A stretch of 33,584 nucleotides of DNA from JAEYZM01 sp943372195 (GTDB lineage Bacteria > Bacteroidota > Bacteroidia > Sphingobacteriales > Sphingobacteriaceae): positions 1-33,584 of the forward strand of contig CALRXS010000020.1 of the NCBI GenBank assembly GCA_943372195.1. Direction: 5' to 3'. Below the pieces are notes generated by a model. The model did not search any database, had not been told where the DNA came from, and saw only the letters and a list, made by a program, of their open reading frames with translations. Shown here piece after piece: positions 14,782 to 22,554 of the stretch. The position numbers were made by a program, and so were the translations under genes. The first letter of the stretch is position 1. The number at the start of each line of letters is the position of its first letter.

Positions 14782-15921
14782 TTATGCAATAACTTTTAAT
14801 GTGTTTTTTACAAATTTCGCTTTTCGTATAGCTTCTTCTCTATTATCATCTACAACAGTTACATGTCCCATTTTACGAAATGGTTTAGTAATCTTCTTGC
14901 CATATAAATGCACGTAAACTCCTGAAAGTTCAAGTAGCTCTTCCATGCCTTGATAAATTGCATCTCCTGTATAAGATTCTTCTCCTAATATATTTACCAT
15001 TACGGATGTGTACTTTGAGGAAGTATCACCTAAAGGCTGATTGAATATTGCTCTAAGGTGCTGGTCAAATTGAGAGGTGATGTTACCTTCAATGGTTTGG
15101 TGGCCTGAGTTATGCGGACGAGGAGCCATTTCATTTACTAAGATGTTACCATCTTTTGTCAAGAACATTTCTACAGCTAACAATCCGACTAATTCTAATT
15201 TCTCAGCAATATCTATAGCTATATTCTCTGCTTTCATTTCAGTGTAATTACTTACTTCTGCAGGTGATATTAAAAACTCTACAAGGTTTGCTGTAGGGTG
15301 AAAATCCATTTCAACTAATGGAAAACATTTTACTTCTCCATTTTTATTACGCGCAACAATTACAGATATTTCTTTTTCAAAATCTACCATTCGCTCAATT
15401 AAAAAATCTTTTTCAAAAGCTAAATTTAAATCTTCTTTAGATCTAATTATTTGAACACCCTTACCATCATATCCATCTTTACGTGATTTTTGAACATAAG
15501 GCATTGACCAATTTGTTTTTTCTAATTCTGATTTGTTATCGATCAATAAAAAATCTGAAGTAGGTATTTGATGATCTTTCATCCATTGCTTTTGAATGCC
15601 TTTATCACGTATCATCTTTAAAACAGATGGTTGTGGGAATACCATCTTACCTTCTTGTTCTAATTTTTCTAATGCTTCAACATTTACCTTTTCAATTTCA
15701 ATAGTTATTAAATCTACTGCTTGTCCGAAATTATACACAGTATCAAAATCAGTAATATCACCTTGTTGAAAATGATCACATATATTTTTACAAGGCGCAT
15801 GCGCATCAGGGTCAATAACATGACAAGTTACGTTGTAGTTCAAAGCATTCTGAATCCACATTCTACCTAATTGTCCGCCACCTAATATGCCTACTTTTAA
15901 ATCGCCGTAAAATGTTTTCAT
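14782..15921 (-). CDS. purK: N5-carboxyaminoimidazole ribonucleotide synthase (ATP-grasp)
   Basis: This 379-residue ATP-grasp enzyme carboxylates AIR with bicarbonate and ATP to give N5-CAIR, the substrate of the neighbouring PurE. The N-terminal Rossmann-like loop is GILGGGQLGRM (11-21). The ATP-grasp part includes VQKSRKDGYDGKGVQ, FEKEISVIVARN and the metal/ATP end motif VNEMAPRPHNSGH. The C-terminal domain closes with GHVTVVDD. Length and order are normal. Its ATG shares one base with the nuoB stop (TAATG at 15919-15923), so translation is probably coupled to nuoB. Confidence 0.96.
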   Translation of the reverse strand: MKTFYGDLKVGILGGGQLGRMWIQNALNYNVTCHVIDPDAHAPCKNICDHFQQGDITDFDTVYNFGQAVDLITIEIEKVNVEALEKLEQEGKMVFPQPSVLKMIRDKGIQKQWMKDHQIPTSDFLLIDNKSELEKTNWSMPYVQKSRKDGYDGKGVQIIRSKEDLNLAFEKDFLIERMVDFEKEISVIVARNKNGEVKCFPLVEMDFHPTANLVEFLISPAEVSNYTEMKAENIAIDIAEKLELVGLLAVEMFLTKDGNILVNEMAPRPHNSGHQTIEGNITSQFDQHLRAIFNQPLGDTSSKYTSVMVNILGEESYTGDAIYQGMEELLELSGVYVHLYGKKITKPFRKMGHVTVVDDNREEAIRKAKFVKNTLKVIA

Positions 15922-16400
15922 TATAAAATATGTTCTTTTTTAATAATCTTTTGTAATTCTAATAATCCGCCGATGAGGGCTTCGGGTCTAGGCGGACATC
16001 CTTGAATGTACACATCAACCGGAACAATTTGATCAACGCCTTTTACCACATGATAACCATGTTGCCAGTATGGTCCGCCGCAATTTGAGCAAGAACCCAT
16101 TGAAATCACATATCGTGGTTCAGGCATTTGTTCGTATAGTGTTTTGATTCGTTCAGCCATTTTAAAAGTAACGGTACCCGCCACAATCATCACATCAGAA
16201 TGACGTGGTGAGGGGCGAGGGAAAATGCCAAAACGTTCTAAGTCATAATTACCTGATTGAGTATCCATGAATTCAATCGCACAACAAGCTAATCCGAATC
16301 CCATTGGCCACATAGAAGAAAGGCGAGCCCAGCTTAATAAATTTTCAAGCTTGGTAATAACAACTCCTTCTTTTTCTAGTTTATGTTGAATATTACTCAT
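15921..16400 (-). CDS. nuoB: NADH-quinone oxidoreductase subunit B
   Basis: This 159-residue subunit carries the terminal iron-sulfur cluster N2 that reduces quinone. The four cluster ligands are present: C39 and C40 in GLACCAIEF, C104 in MGSCSNCGG and C135 in QGCPPRPEAL. The loop GIFPRPSPRHSD, characteristic of NuoB, is also present. The size matches short bacterial NuoB forms. The start ATG lies inside the last codons of nuoA (eight-base overlap), and its stop overlaps the purK start, so it is locked between the two in one message. Confidence 0.97.
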   Translation of the reverse strand: MSNIQHKLEKEGVVITKLENLLSWARLSSMWPMGFGLACCAIEFMDTQSGNYDLERFGIFPRPSPRHSDVMIVAGTVTFKMAERIKTLYEQMPEPRYVISMGSCSNCGGPYWQHGYHVVKGVDQIVPVDVYIQGCPPRPEALIGGLLELQKIIKKEHIL

Positions 16401-17013
16401 TCGTCTCTTTTTTAACTGCAGTTCTAAATGGTGGTCTTCTCACCATACCAGCAGGTGCAGTTGTTGTTTTTGTTTCAGTATTTATTGTAGTTGATTCTTC
16501 TGTTTTCACAGGTTCTTCGATAACAAATTCTTTTACTGTATATTTTTTTTGATTGATGTTTTCGTATAAGTTTAGGGGGATGTTAGCGTTAGAGATAGGT
16601 ATATGAACTTTCGGACGAAGCCATTCTAAATCTCCTTTTACCCATACATATGCAAGGCCTAACAAAAGTAAGGCGATAAACACAAACATTTCTATTAGAT
16701 TAAACAATCCCCATTGTGGAATAGTTTTTAATATCTCGACATCCGCAAAAATCGTAGACCAAGGAAATAAGAATACTAATTCAACATCGAATAATAAAAA
16801 GATAATTGCGATGATATAAAATCGCATGTTGAATGGTATACGAGAAGGAGATTCTGAAATCTCGCCACATTCGTAGGTGTCATTTTTAATGGGGTTAGGT
16901 ACAGGTTTTTTGATGATAGCATTTACAGCATAACCTAGAAGAATAAATGATATTCCTAAGATCATGAAGACCAATATTTTACCAAACTCAGAAAGCTCTA
17001 GGCTCAATTCCAT
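16393..17013 (-). CDS. nuoA: NADH-quinone oxidoreductase subunit A with long C-terminal tail
   Basis: This 206-residue membrane subunit of complex I has three membrane helices. The first is residues 10-35, followed by the conserved loop YECGE. The second contains FYIIAIIFLLFDVELVFLFP, with the conserved FDVE acidic residues, and the third is FNLIEMFVFIALLLLGLAYVWV. The core ends near GDLEWLRP at about residue 133. A further 70 or so residues follow, rich in T, E, K and P (PVKTEESTTINTETKTTTAP), whereas most NuoA proteins are about 120-150 residues in all. ATG 17013 is chosen over a TTG six bases upstream. It is the first gene of the nuoA-nuoB-purK-purE unit and divergent from a toxin-antitoxin pair. 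Confidence 0.95.
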   Translation of the reverse strand: MELSLELSEFGKILVFMILGISFILLGYAVNAIIKKPVPNPIKNDTYECGEISESPSRIPFNMRFYIIAIIFLLFDVELVFLFPWSTIFADVEILKTIPQWGLFNLIEMFVFIALLLLGLAYVWVKGDLEWLRPKVHIPISNANIPLNLYENINQKKYTVKEFVIEEPVKTEESTTINTETKTTTAPAGMVRRPPFRTAVKKETNE

Positions 17014-17016
17014 GCT

Positions 17017-17048
17017 CAAAAATAGGAATAAAGGCTGAATTGTACAAT
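17017..17048 (-). promoter_or_regulatory. Possible promoter of the nuoA unit
   Basis: On the minus strand, ATTG (17048-17045) lies 20 bases before TATTTTTG (17024-17017), an exact TAnnTTTG. However, transcription would then start almost at the nuoA ATG (17013), making the message nearly leaderless. Either the call is wrong or the transcript is leaderless. Confidence 0.35.
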
Positions 17049-17050
17049 TT

Positions 17051-17092
17051 AGAAAAAATTCTTTTTAGATTAAGAAAAAATACTTAAATTTG
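17051..17092 (+). promoter_or_regulatory. Promoter and candidate operator of the toxin-antitoxin pair
   Basis: TAAATTTG (17085-17092) is an exact TAnnTTTG -7 box, about 20 bases before the antitoxin ATG; the -33 position holds TTTT (17062-17065). The direct repeat AGAAAAAAT occurs at 17051-17059 and 17073-17081, exactly 22 bases apart, that is two helix turns. Such spacing would suit an antitoxin dimer pair, which is an inference. Confidence 0.45.
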
Positions 17093-17111
17093 GTGTATTA
17101 AGAATAGAGTA

Positions 17112-17549
17112 ATGGCAACAATAGCTAAGAAGAAATATAAAATTGAAATAGATGAATTACCATTAGTAAATGATGTATCAGCTGTTTACAATTATATTAA
17201 TACGGTAAAAATTGATTTGAATTTTTTCAAGTACTTAGATTCAATAATAGGTTTGAATGATACCGTACTTTCAAAATGGTTGAACATAACAACAAGAACC
17301 ATGCATAATTATAAAACAAGGTCTGTAGTAGATTTAAAAGATAACACCAAAGAACAAATCGTTTTGTTATTAGCATTATATAAGCATGGTATATATGTGT
17401 TTAACACATCTGATAAATTCGAAGAATGGTTAAAATCTAAAAATATATTATTAGGTAATAAGCAGCCATTAGATTTTTTAAATACAGCAACTGGTATACA
17501 ATTTATTGATAGGCGTTTAACTGCCATTGAATTTGGTGACAACGTATAA
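17112..17549 (+). CDS. Antitoxin of the Xre/MbcA/ParS type (DUF2384)
   Basis: This 145-residue antitoxin is paired with a RES-domain toxin. A helix-turn-helix-like part lies around residues 45-75 (LNDTVLSKWLNITTRTMHNY). The C-terminal toxin-binding DUF2384 domain occupies about 97-143: FEEWLKSKNILLGNKQPLDF, then a TGIQFIDRRLTAIEFG ending, in which the ieyG-type close is the family hallmark. It neutralises the toxin by covering its active site and usually represses its own promoter. The toxin ATG follows two bases after its stop. It is divergent from nuoA. Confidence 0.9.
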   Translation: MATIAKKKYKIEIDELPLVNDVSAVYNYINTVKIDLNFFKYLDSIIGLNDTVLSKWLNITTRTMHNYKTRSVVDLKDNTKEQIVLLLALYKHGIYVFNTSDKFEEWLKSKNILLGNKQPLDFLNTATGIQFIDRRLTAIEFGDNV

Positions 17550-17551
17550 AG

Positions 17552-18004
17552 ATGGTAGTTTACAATATTCGCAAGCTTGAGTATTCAAAGAAGCTAATAG
17601 CATCTGGCTTTTCGAACAGATGGAATAAAGATGAGGAGTATGTAATTTATACAAGTAGTTCGAGGGCATTAGCGATGTTAGAGTTGTTAGTTCATAGAAG
17701 TGGAATTGATTTAGGACAAGGGTTTAGATTATTAGAGATTAAGTTAAATATTACGGAGAAAGATATAGAAGAGGTAAAGATTGAGAAGCTTGGGAAGAAT
17801 TGGCAAGGTATTGAAGCATATTCACAAGAGCAGAAAATCGGATCAGAATGGTATAAAAAATTTGATAAATTAATTTTGAAAGTACCATCCGTAGTAATAC
17901 CACAAGAGTATAATTATGTGATAAATACTCGACATAAAGATTTTGAGAAAAAAGTGAAATTAGAATTAGTTGAAGAGATTGATTTCGATAAACGAATAAT
18001 TTAA
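17552..18004 (+). CDS. RES-domain toxin (NAD+-targeting)
   Basis: This 150-residue protein has the RES fold. Known members degrade NAD+ (MbcT) or ADP-ribosylate a target (ParT). The hallmark residues are in place: R23 in SNRW, Y33 in YVIYTSSSRALAMLE, E44 in the same segment, and S113 in KVPSVVIPQEYNYVIN. The N-terminus begins VYNIRKLEYS, slightly short of the usual YR start but intact. The gene has no frameshift, so the toxin should be active unless restrained by the antitoxin 2 bases upstream. It converges on the flavoprotein gene with only three bases between stop codons. Confidence 0.9.
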   Translation: MVVYNIRKLEYSKKLIASGFSNRWNKDEEYVIYTSSSRALAMLELLVHRSGIDLGQGFRLLEIKLNITEKDIEEVKIEKLGKNWQGIEAYSQEQKIGSEWYKKFDKLILKVPSVVIPQEYNYVINTRHKDFEKKVKLELVEEIDFDKRII

Positions 18005-18007
18005 TCT

Positions 18008-19237
18008 TTATATATTTTGAGCGATAACATAGCCACAAGCCCAAGCCCATTGGAAGTTATAGCCACCTAACCAACCAGTAACATCAACACATTCACCACC
18101 GAAAAACAAGCCCTCCACTTTTTTGCATTCAAGTGTTTTAGAAGAGAGTTCATTGGTATCAATACCACCGCGCATAACTTCAGCTTTTTCATAACCTTTA
18201 TCTCCTGCCGGGATTACTTCGAACGAATGAATAAGTTGAGCACATAATTCTATTTCTTTATTACTTATGCTTGCTAATTTTTTATCGAGTGGTAATAATG
18301 AAGAGAAAGATTCTACTAGTTTGTTGGGTAAATGATTTTTCAATATACTACCTAGTAGCTTCGAGCCACTTTCATTTCTAAGTGTTTGAAGTTCTTTTAA
18401 AATAGAATTATCTGGTAAAAAATTTATATAAATAGAATTAGGCATTCGCCAGTAAGAGGAGATTTGTAGAATTGCCGGACCGCTTAAGCCCCAATGGGTA
18501 AACAAAATATTTTCTTCGAAAGAAATGGGTTTATCTTTTTCGATTTCATAGCTAACTACAGCATTTAAACTTACACCACTCATTTGTGTATACCAATCTC
18601 TTTCTTTATGTCCGATTACCAATGGAACCAATGCCGGAGCTGTTTTTGTAATTCTCAAATCGAATTGCTTGGCAATATTAAAAGCAAAATCTGTGGCACC
18701 CATTTTTGGTATTGGTAATCCACCTGTAGCAATAACTACTGAATTAGTTTTTATGATATTAAGTTTACCAGCATGATTAAACTCTACTACAAAACGAGTT
18801 TTATCATTTGGTGTATGAGTAATATTCACAACTTGAGCATGAAGTAAATAATCTTGATTTAAATCATGAAGCATTGTTTCAAATCCGTTGACTATATCAA
18901 TTGCTTTATTACTCGTAGGGAATAACTGTCCGAGTGTTTTCTCTTTACCCTCTATACCCATACTCTCAAAAAATGAAATGGTATCTTGAACTGTCCACTG
19001 TGTAAAAGCTGACTTTACAAAATGTTCATTTTCTGATATAAAGTTATTTTCTGAAGTGTAGATATTAGTATAATTACATCTTCCACCACCAGAGATAAGA
19101 ATTTTAGCGCCTACTTTTTCATTGTGTTCAAGTAGAAGTGTTTTTTTGCCTAGATAGCCTGCTTGCACTGCGGTCATTAAGCCACAGGCACCTGCACCAA
19201 TAATTATTGCATCATATTCAGTATTGTTTATTTGCAT
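18008..19237 (-). CDS. HI0933/YhiN-family FAD-dependent flavoprotein
   Basis: This 409-residue protein has a Rossmann FAD-binding start, IIIGAGACGLMTAV (GxGxxG at 14-19), and a second family-specific segment KILISGGGRCNYTN. The end is GGYNFQWAWACGYV, which completes the FAD site. The HI0933 family contains predicted NAD(P)/FAD oxidoreductases with few tested functions; some tricyclic nucleoside or aminoacetone-type claims exist, but none can be assigned here. It is the last gene of a three-gene unit after a CoA-transferase and a TauE-like permease, with an 11-base gap to the permease. It has no signal peptide and is cytosolic. Confidence 0.92.
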   Translation of the reverse strand: MQINNTEYDAIIIGAGACGLMTAVQAGYLGKKTLLLEHNEKVGAKILISGGGRCNYTNIYTSENNFISENEHFVKSAFTQWTVQDTISFFESMGIEGKEKTLGQLFPTSNKAIDIVNGFETMLHDLNQDYLLHAQVVNITHTPNDKTRFVVEFNHAGKLNIIKTNSVVIATGGLPIPKMGATDFAFNIAKQFDLRITKTAPALVPLVIGHKERDWYTQMSGVSLNAVVSYEIEKDKPISFEENILFTHWGLSGPAILQISSYWRMPNSIYINFLPDNSILKELQTLRNESGSKLLGSILKNHLPNKLVESFSSLLPLDKKLASISNKEIELCAQLIHSFEVIPAGDKGYEKAEVMRGGIDTNELSSKTLECKKVEGLFFGGECVDVTGWLGGYNFQWAWACGYVIAQNI

Positions 19238-19248
19238 GATTGATATAA

Positions 19249-19983
19249 TTATTTTGTGAAAGCTTGAAACAATGATACTAAACCTGTTATTAAAATTAAA
19301 ATCAGACTAGCTTTTCTAAAGTAATCTTGTGATAATTTACTTAAAATTCTTTTGCCAATATATGAACCAGCATAAGCTATAATTATAAGAAAGGGTGTAT
19401 AATATAAGAAGTTCCATTTCATATAGCCTTGAATTAAATATACAATAAATCGACTGCTATCAACGGCCATATCTATTACTGCTGAGCTAGCTATAAAAAC
19501 GTCTTTCTCTAGATTAAAAGCAGCCATGGTTAATCCTCGAACTGCACCACCGGTACCTAGTAATCCGGCTAATAATCCTGAGGCTGCACCACCAGCGATT
19601 GAATTACTTCTATTTGCTTTGAGTTTAATATTAGGGAGAGCTAATATTAAAATAGAGAATGAACTTAAAAAGAGACCTATATAAAGCTCTGCGTTTTTGT
19701 TGTCTAAGTAATTACTTAGAACTGCACCTACAATAACAAATATTACACTAGGTATACCAATCCAGATTATTAATTTTTTATCTAATCCTTCTTTGAATAA
19801 ACTAATTTTTGAAGCATTGCTAAACAAATGAAACATTGCAGTGATGCCAAGTACAGTATGAAAGTCGAAATAAAAATTAGCAAGTGGCACAAAAAATAAC
19901 GATGAGCCGAAACCTCCTATAGTTCCAATAATTTCAGCGAGAAAAGCTAAAACATAAAATATTAAATAGGAGAGATTGTTCAT
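19249..19983 (-). CDS. TauE/SafE-family anion permease
   Basis: This 244-residue membrane protein has about eight hydrophobic segments in two similar halves. The first half has EIIGTIGGFGSSLFFVPLAN and the second has SGLLAGLLGTGGAVRGL, the paired glycine-rich repeats of TauE/SafE transporters. Family members are proposed to export sulfite, sulfoacetate or other organic anions. The stop of the CoA-transferase gene and this start are three bases apart, which suggests that the permease serves the same pathway, perhaps moving an organic acid. The substrate cannot be read from the sequence. Confidence 0.9.
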   Translation of the reverse strand: MNNLSYLIFYVLAFLAEIIGTIGGFGSSLFFVPLANFYFDFHTVLGITAMFHLFSNASKISLFKEGLDKKLIIWIGIPSVIFVIVGAVLSNYLDNKNAELYIGLFLSSFSILILALPNIKLKANRSNSIAGGAASGLLAGLLGTGGAVRGLTMAAFNLEKDVFIASSAVIDMAVDSSRFIVYLIQGYMKWNFLYYTPFLIIIAYAGSYIGKRILSKLSQDYFRKASLILILITGLVSLFQAFTK

Positions 19984-19986
19984 TTA

Positions 19987-21252
19987 TTATTCGAATTTGG
20001 AGTGATATTCTCTTTCTAATTTTTCTCGATGATCAGGATGTGCAATATTAATCAAAGCTTTTGCTCTTTGTTCTAAATTTTTACCAAATAGATATGCAAC
20101 ACCAAATTCTGTTACTACATAATGTACATGCCCGCGTGTTGTAACTACCCCAGCACCTGGTTTTAAGTTAAACACAATCTTAGATTCTCCTTTATTTGTA
20201 ACAGAAGGTAAAGCGATGATAGGTTTACCACCATCTGAAATAGCAGCAGCACGCATAAAATCCATTTGTCCGCCTATACCCGAATACATTCTATTGCCTA
20301 TCGAATCAGCACAAACTTGTCCGCTTAAATCAATTTCTAATGCCGAATTAATGGCTGTAACTTTAGAATTTCTATAGATAACTAAAGGAGTATTGACGTA
20401 TGAAACATCGCGCATTTTTACGAGCGGATTATCATTTAGGAAGTCGTAAACTTTTTTACTTCCGTAAGCAAAGGTTGATACAATTTGATTTTTATCGATC
20501 GTTTTTTTAGCACCTGTAATAGCACCTTTTTCAAACAAACCGATTAAACCATCAGAGAACATTTCGGTATGTATACCTAAATCTCTATGATTACCTAAGC
20601 AAGAAAGCACTGCATCTGGTATCGCACCTATACCCATTTGTAAACAGGCACCATCTTCAACTAGTTCTGCAACATTTTTACCAATATTGGTTTCTATTTC
20701 GCCAATATGATTAGGGTGAGTAACAGGTAATTCATCATTGCATTCAACTCCTAAATGTATTTTTGATTGATGTATCATACCATCACCATGTGTTCGTGGC
20801 ATGTTATGATTTATTTGTGCTATAACAATTTTAGCAGTTTCTACAGCAGCCAATGTAGTATCAATAGAAACGCCTAAGCTACAATAGCCATGGCTATCAG
20901 GAGGTGATACATGAATTAGGGCAACATCTATCGGTAAGATATTTTTTCTAAAAAGCATGGGTACTTCTGATAAGAAAATCGGAATGAAATCTGCACGATT
21001 ATCGTTTACTGCTTTTCTAACATTAGCACCAATAAAGAAAGCATCAACTTTAAAATGACCTTCCATTTCTGGCGCTGCATAAGGAGCTTCACCTTCAGTA
21101 TGAAGATGTACAATGTTAACATTGTGTAATTCATCTTTGCGATTACACATTGCTTTAATTAATGTTTGAGGGGCTGCTGCTACGCTATGAATAAATACTC
21201 TATCGTTTGATTTGATTTGTTTAACTGCCTCATCGGCGCTGGTTATTTGCAT
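19987..21252 (-). CDS. Acetyl-CoA hydrolase / 4-hydroxybutyrate CoA-transferase family protein
   Basis: This 421-residue family I CoA-transferase has the layout of 4-hydroxybutyrate CoA-transferase and acetyl-CoA hydrolase: VHLHTEGEAPYA near the start, the central ISPPDSHGY-like segment HVSPPDSHGYCSLG, and GIGAIPDAVL. The catalytic glutamate is in GIHTEMFSDG (E230), and GIGGQMDFMRAA and VTTRGHVHYVVTEFG follow. It moves CoA between acetyl-CoA and a carboxylic acid, or hydrolyses acetyl-CoA; the acceptor is unknown. It heads a minus-strand unit followed by the TauE-like permease and the flavoprotein. The leader upstream of its ATG is a heptamer repeat directly below a -7 box. Confidence 0.93.
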   Translation of the reverse strand: MQITSADEAVKQIKSNDRVFIHSVAAAPQTLIKAMCNRKDELHNVNIVHLHTEGEAPYAAPEMEGHFKVDAFFIGANVRKAVNDNRADFIPIFLSEVPMLFRKNILPIDVALIHVSPPDSHGYCSLGVSIDTTLAAVETAKIVIAQINHNMPRTHGDGMIHQSKIHLGVECNDELPVTHPNHIGEIETNIGKNVAELVEDGACLQMGIGAIPDAVLSCLGNHRDLGIHTEMFSDGLIGLFEKGAITGAKKTIDKNQIVSTFAYGSKKVYDFLNDNPLVKMRDVSYVNTPLVIYRNSKVTAINSALEIDLSGQVCADSIGNRMYSGIGGQMDFMRAAAISDGGKPIIALPSVTNKGESKIVFNLKPGAGVVTTRGHVHYVVTEFGVAYLFGKNLEQRAKALINIAHPDHREKLEREYHSKFE

Positions 21253-21262
21253 AAGATTGTAC

Positions 21263-21283
21263 TAAGTATTAAGTATTAAGTAC
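21263..21283. repeat. Three tandem TAAGTAT heptamers in the CoA-transferase leader
   Basis: TAAGTAT, TAAGTAT and TAAGTAC follow each other without gaps. The block lies between the -7 element (21283-21290) and the start codon (21252) of the CoA-transferase, so on the minus strand it makes up most of the short untranslated leader. Confidence 0.85.
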
Positions 21284-21290
21284 AAAGATA
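21283..21290 (-). promoter_or_regulatory. -7 element of the CoA-transferase operon
   Basis: The minus-strand sequence TATCTTTG is an exact TAnnTTTG. The -33 region is poor (TTTT with a short spacer). The expected transcription start is about 21279, giving a leader of under 30 bases. Confidence 0.5.
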
Positions 21291-21314
21291 GGGAAAGGGA
21301 TTGCATTAAAATAT

Positions 21315-21398
21315 GTCGAAAGTCATAAGTCGTATGTCGTAAGTCATAGGTCGTATGTCGAAAGTCGTATGACATAAGACTTACGACCTATGACCTAT
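21315..21398. repeat. Array of twelve in-register heptamers ending in inverted copies
   Basis: Twelve 7-base units follow without a break: eight of type GTC(G/A)(T/A)A(A/T/G), then four of type GAC(A/T/C)TA(A/C/T). The last four are roughly reverse complements of the first type, so the array folds on itself. GTCATAGGTCGTA (21343-21355) pairs with TACGACCTATGAC near 21383-21395. The array overlaps the stop codon of the beta-barrel gene (21395-21397). There is no spacer pattern, so it is not CRISPR. Confidence 0.9.
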
Positions 21399-21940
21399 AG
21401 CTTAATTTGCAAGGCTAGCTGAAACATTGAGTTCTTCGATTTATTCAAGGACTCAAGTTCTTTAAATCCGTGAATGTATCTGATAGATGCACCAATTTTC
21501 CATACGTTGAAAGAGGTGCCAATAACTGCAGAGAGGTCTGATTTCTCGAATGTTGGCATAGCTGGTAAGTTATTGAGATCACTGGTTTCTATAGAATTGA
21601 TAAGAATAGAATACTGCGGACCTGCATCAACTGTGATGAAAGGAAAGACTTTGACTTTCAATAAAACAGGTAATTCAAGATAATTCATTTTTAAATCAGT
21701 ACCATTTTCAATTGCATAGCCTCTTTGAGAGAATAATAATTCAGGTTGTACTTGAATTAATATGGCCGAAAGATTTGCAAATACTCCTGCATGAAAACCA
21801 TTTTGTCCGTTGATATTATTAATGTTTTCAGCTCTTATAGTAGAGTAGTTATATCCACCTTTTATTCCATAATTCAATCCTTGAGAAAATGAATTACTGA
21901 ATATTAAAACTAATGCTGATATAAAGAATAACTTTTTCAT
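21395..21940 (-). CDS. Porin-family outer-membrane beta-barrel protein
   Basis: This 181-residue protein has a clear signal peptide (MKKLFFISALVLIFSNSFSQ, cleaved after about residue 19) and the small eight-stranded barrel pattern of the OMP_b-brl_2 group: GLNYGIKGGYNYSTI, GFHAGVFANL, LELPVLLKVK, ITVDAGPQYSILI and a C-terminal strand ending in LALQIKL. It resembles PorT-like barrels in overall type but I do not claim that identity. The last codon and stop run into the heptamer repeat array. It is preceded by a 74-base AT-rich gap with a small hairpin (TAGATAA-TT-TTATCTA at 21993-22008). Confidence 0.85.
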   Translation of the reverse strand: MKKLFFISALVLIFSNSFSQGLNYGIKGGYNYSTIRAENINNINGQNGFHAGVFANLSAILIQVQPELLFSQRGYAIENGTDLKMNYLELPVLLKVKVFPFITVDAGPQYSILINSIETSDLNNLPAMPTFEKSDLSAVIGTSFNVWKIGASIRYIHGFKELESLNKSKNSMFQLALQIKL

Positions 21941-22014
21941 TTTAGATTTTTTATTACTTAAACGTTCTTATAAATTATTATCTTATTAATTGTAGATAAT
22001 TTTATCTAATATAA

Positions 22015-22545
22015 TTATTTAGAAATATTATCAGACTCTACAAGTTTCTTAAAATTATTTAGTGTTTTAAGATCTTGTTCTTTAAATTCTGATTTTAAAA
22101 AAATGAAAAGGGAACTTAGAAACCAGTTTTTAGCTTCTACTGAATTGATACTCTTTATTTCAGTGGTATAAGGAGCAGTTTCTTTAAATTGAAATTGCAC
22201 ATTGTTAGTAAGAACTTCGTTATTTAAAGTAAATGAATACAACTCATTTGTTTTTACTTCATTTACGGTTTCTGTAATTGTATAAATTTGTCCGGCTTCT
22301 TCTAAATGCATTTTAAACTCAGAACCAGCTTGCAAATCTTCTCCTTTTAAGTATTCAATTTTTTTAAGTTCGGGCATCCAATCATATATCAAAGTATCAT
22401 CAGAAAATACTTTCCAGCATTTATCAATCGAGCGATTAACTACAATAGTATTTTCGTATTGAGTCTTCGGAATGAAAACACCTATTAGAAAAAAACTAAA
22501 AATACAAAAGGCTATAAAGCCAAGTACATAAAATAATACTCTCAT
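22015..22545 (-). CDS. Membrane-anchored SRPBCC-domain protein
   Basis: This 176-residue protein has an N-terminal membrane helix (about residues 4-27) followed by a START/Bet-v1-like SRPBCC domain. IVVNRSIDKCWKVFSD is the usual first strand and helix; LIYDWMPELKKIEYLKGE and the alternating strands with FKMHLEEAG and IYTITETV follow. These domains form a hydrophobic ligand pocket; the ligand is unknown. It is 9 bases after the lipoprotein gene, probably in one unit with the OPT transporter. Confidence 0.75.
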   Translation of the reverse strand: MRVLFYVLGFIAFCIFSFFLIGVFIPKTQYENTIVVNRSIDKCWKVFSDDTLIYDWMPELKKIEYLKGEDLQAGSEFKMHLEEAGQIYTITETVNEVKTNELYSFTLNNEVLTNNVQFQFKETAPYTTEIKSINSVEAKNWFLSSLFIFLKSEFKEQDLKTLNNFKKLVESDNISK

Positions 22546-22554
22546 AAAAAATAA

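Noticed and set aside
21315..21398. Heptamer array as a CRISPR array
   Set aside because: Units are only 7 bases and follow each other without spacers, and no cas gene is in the window.
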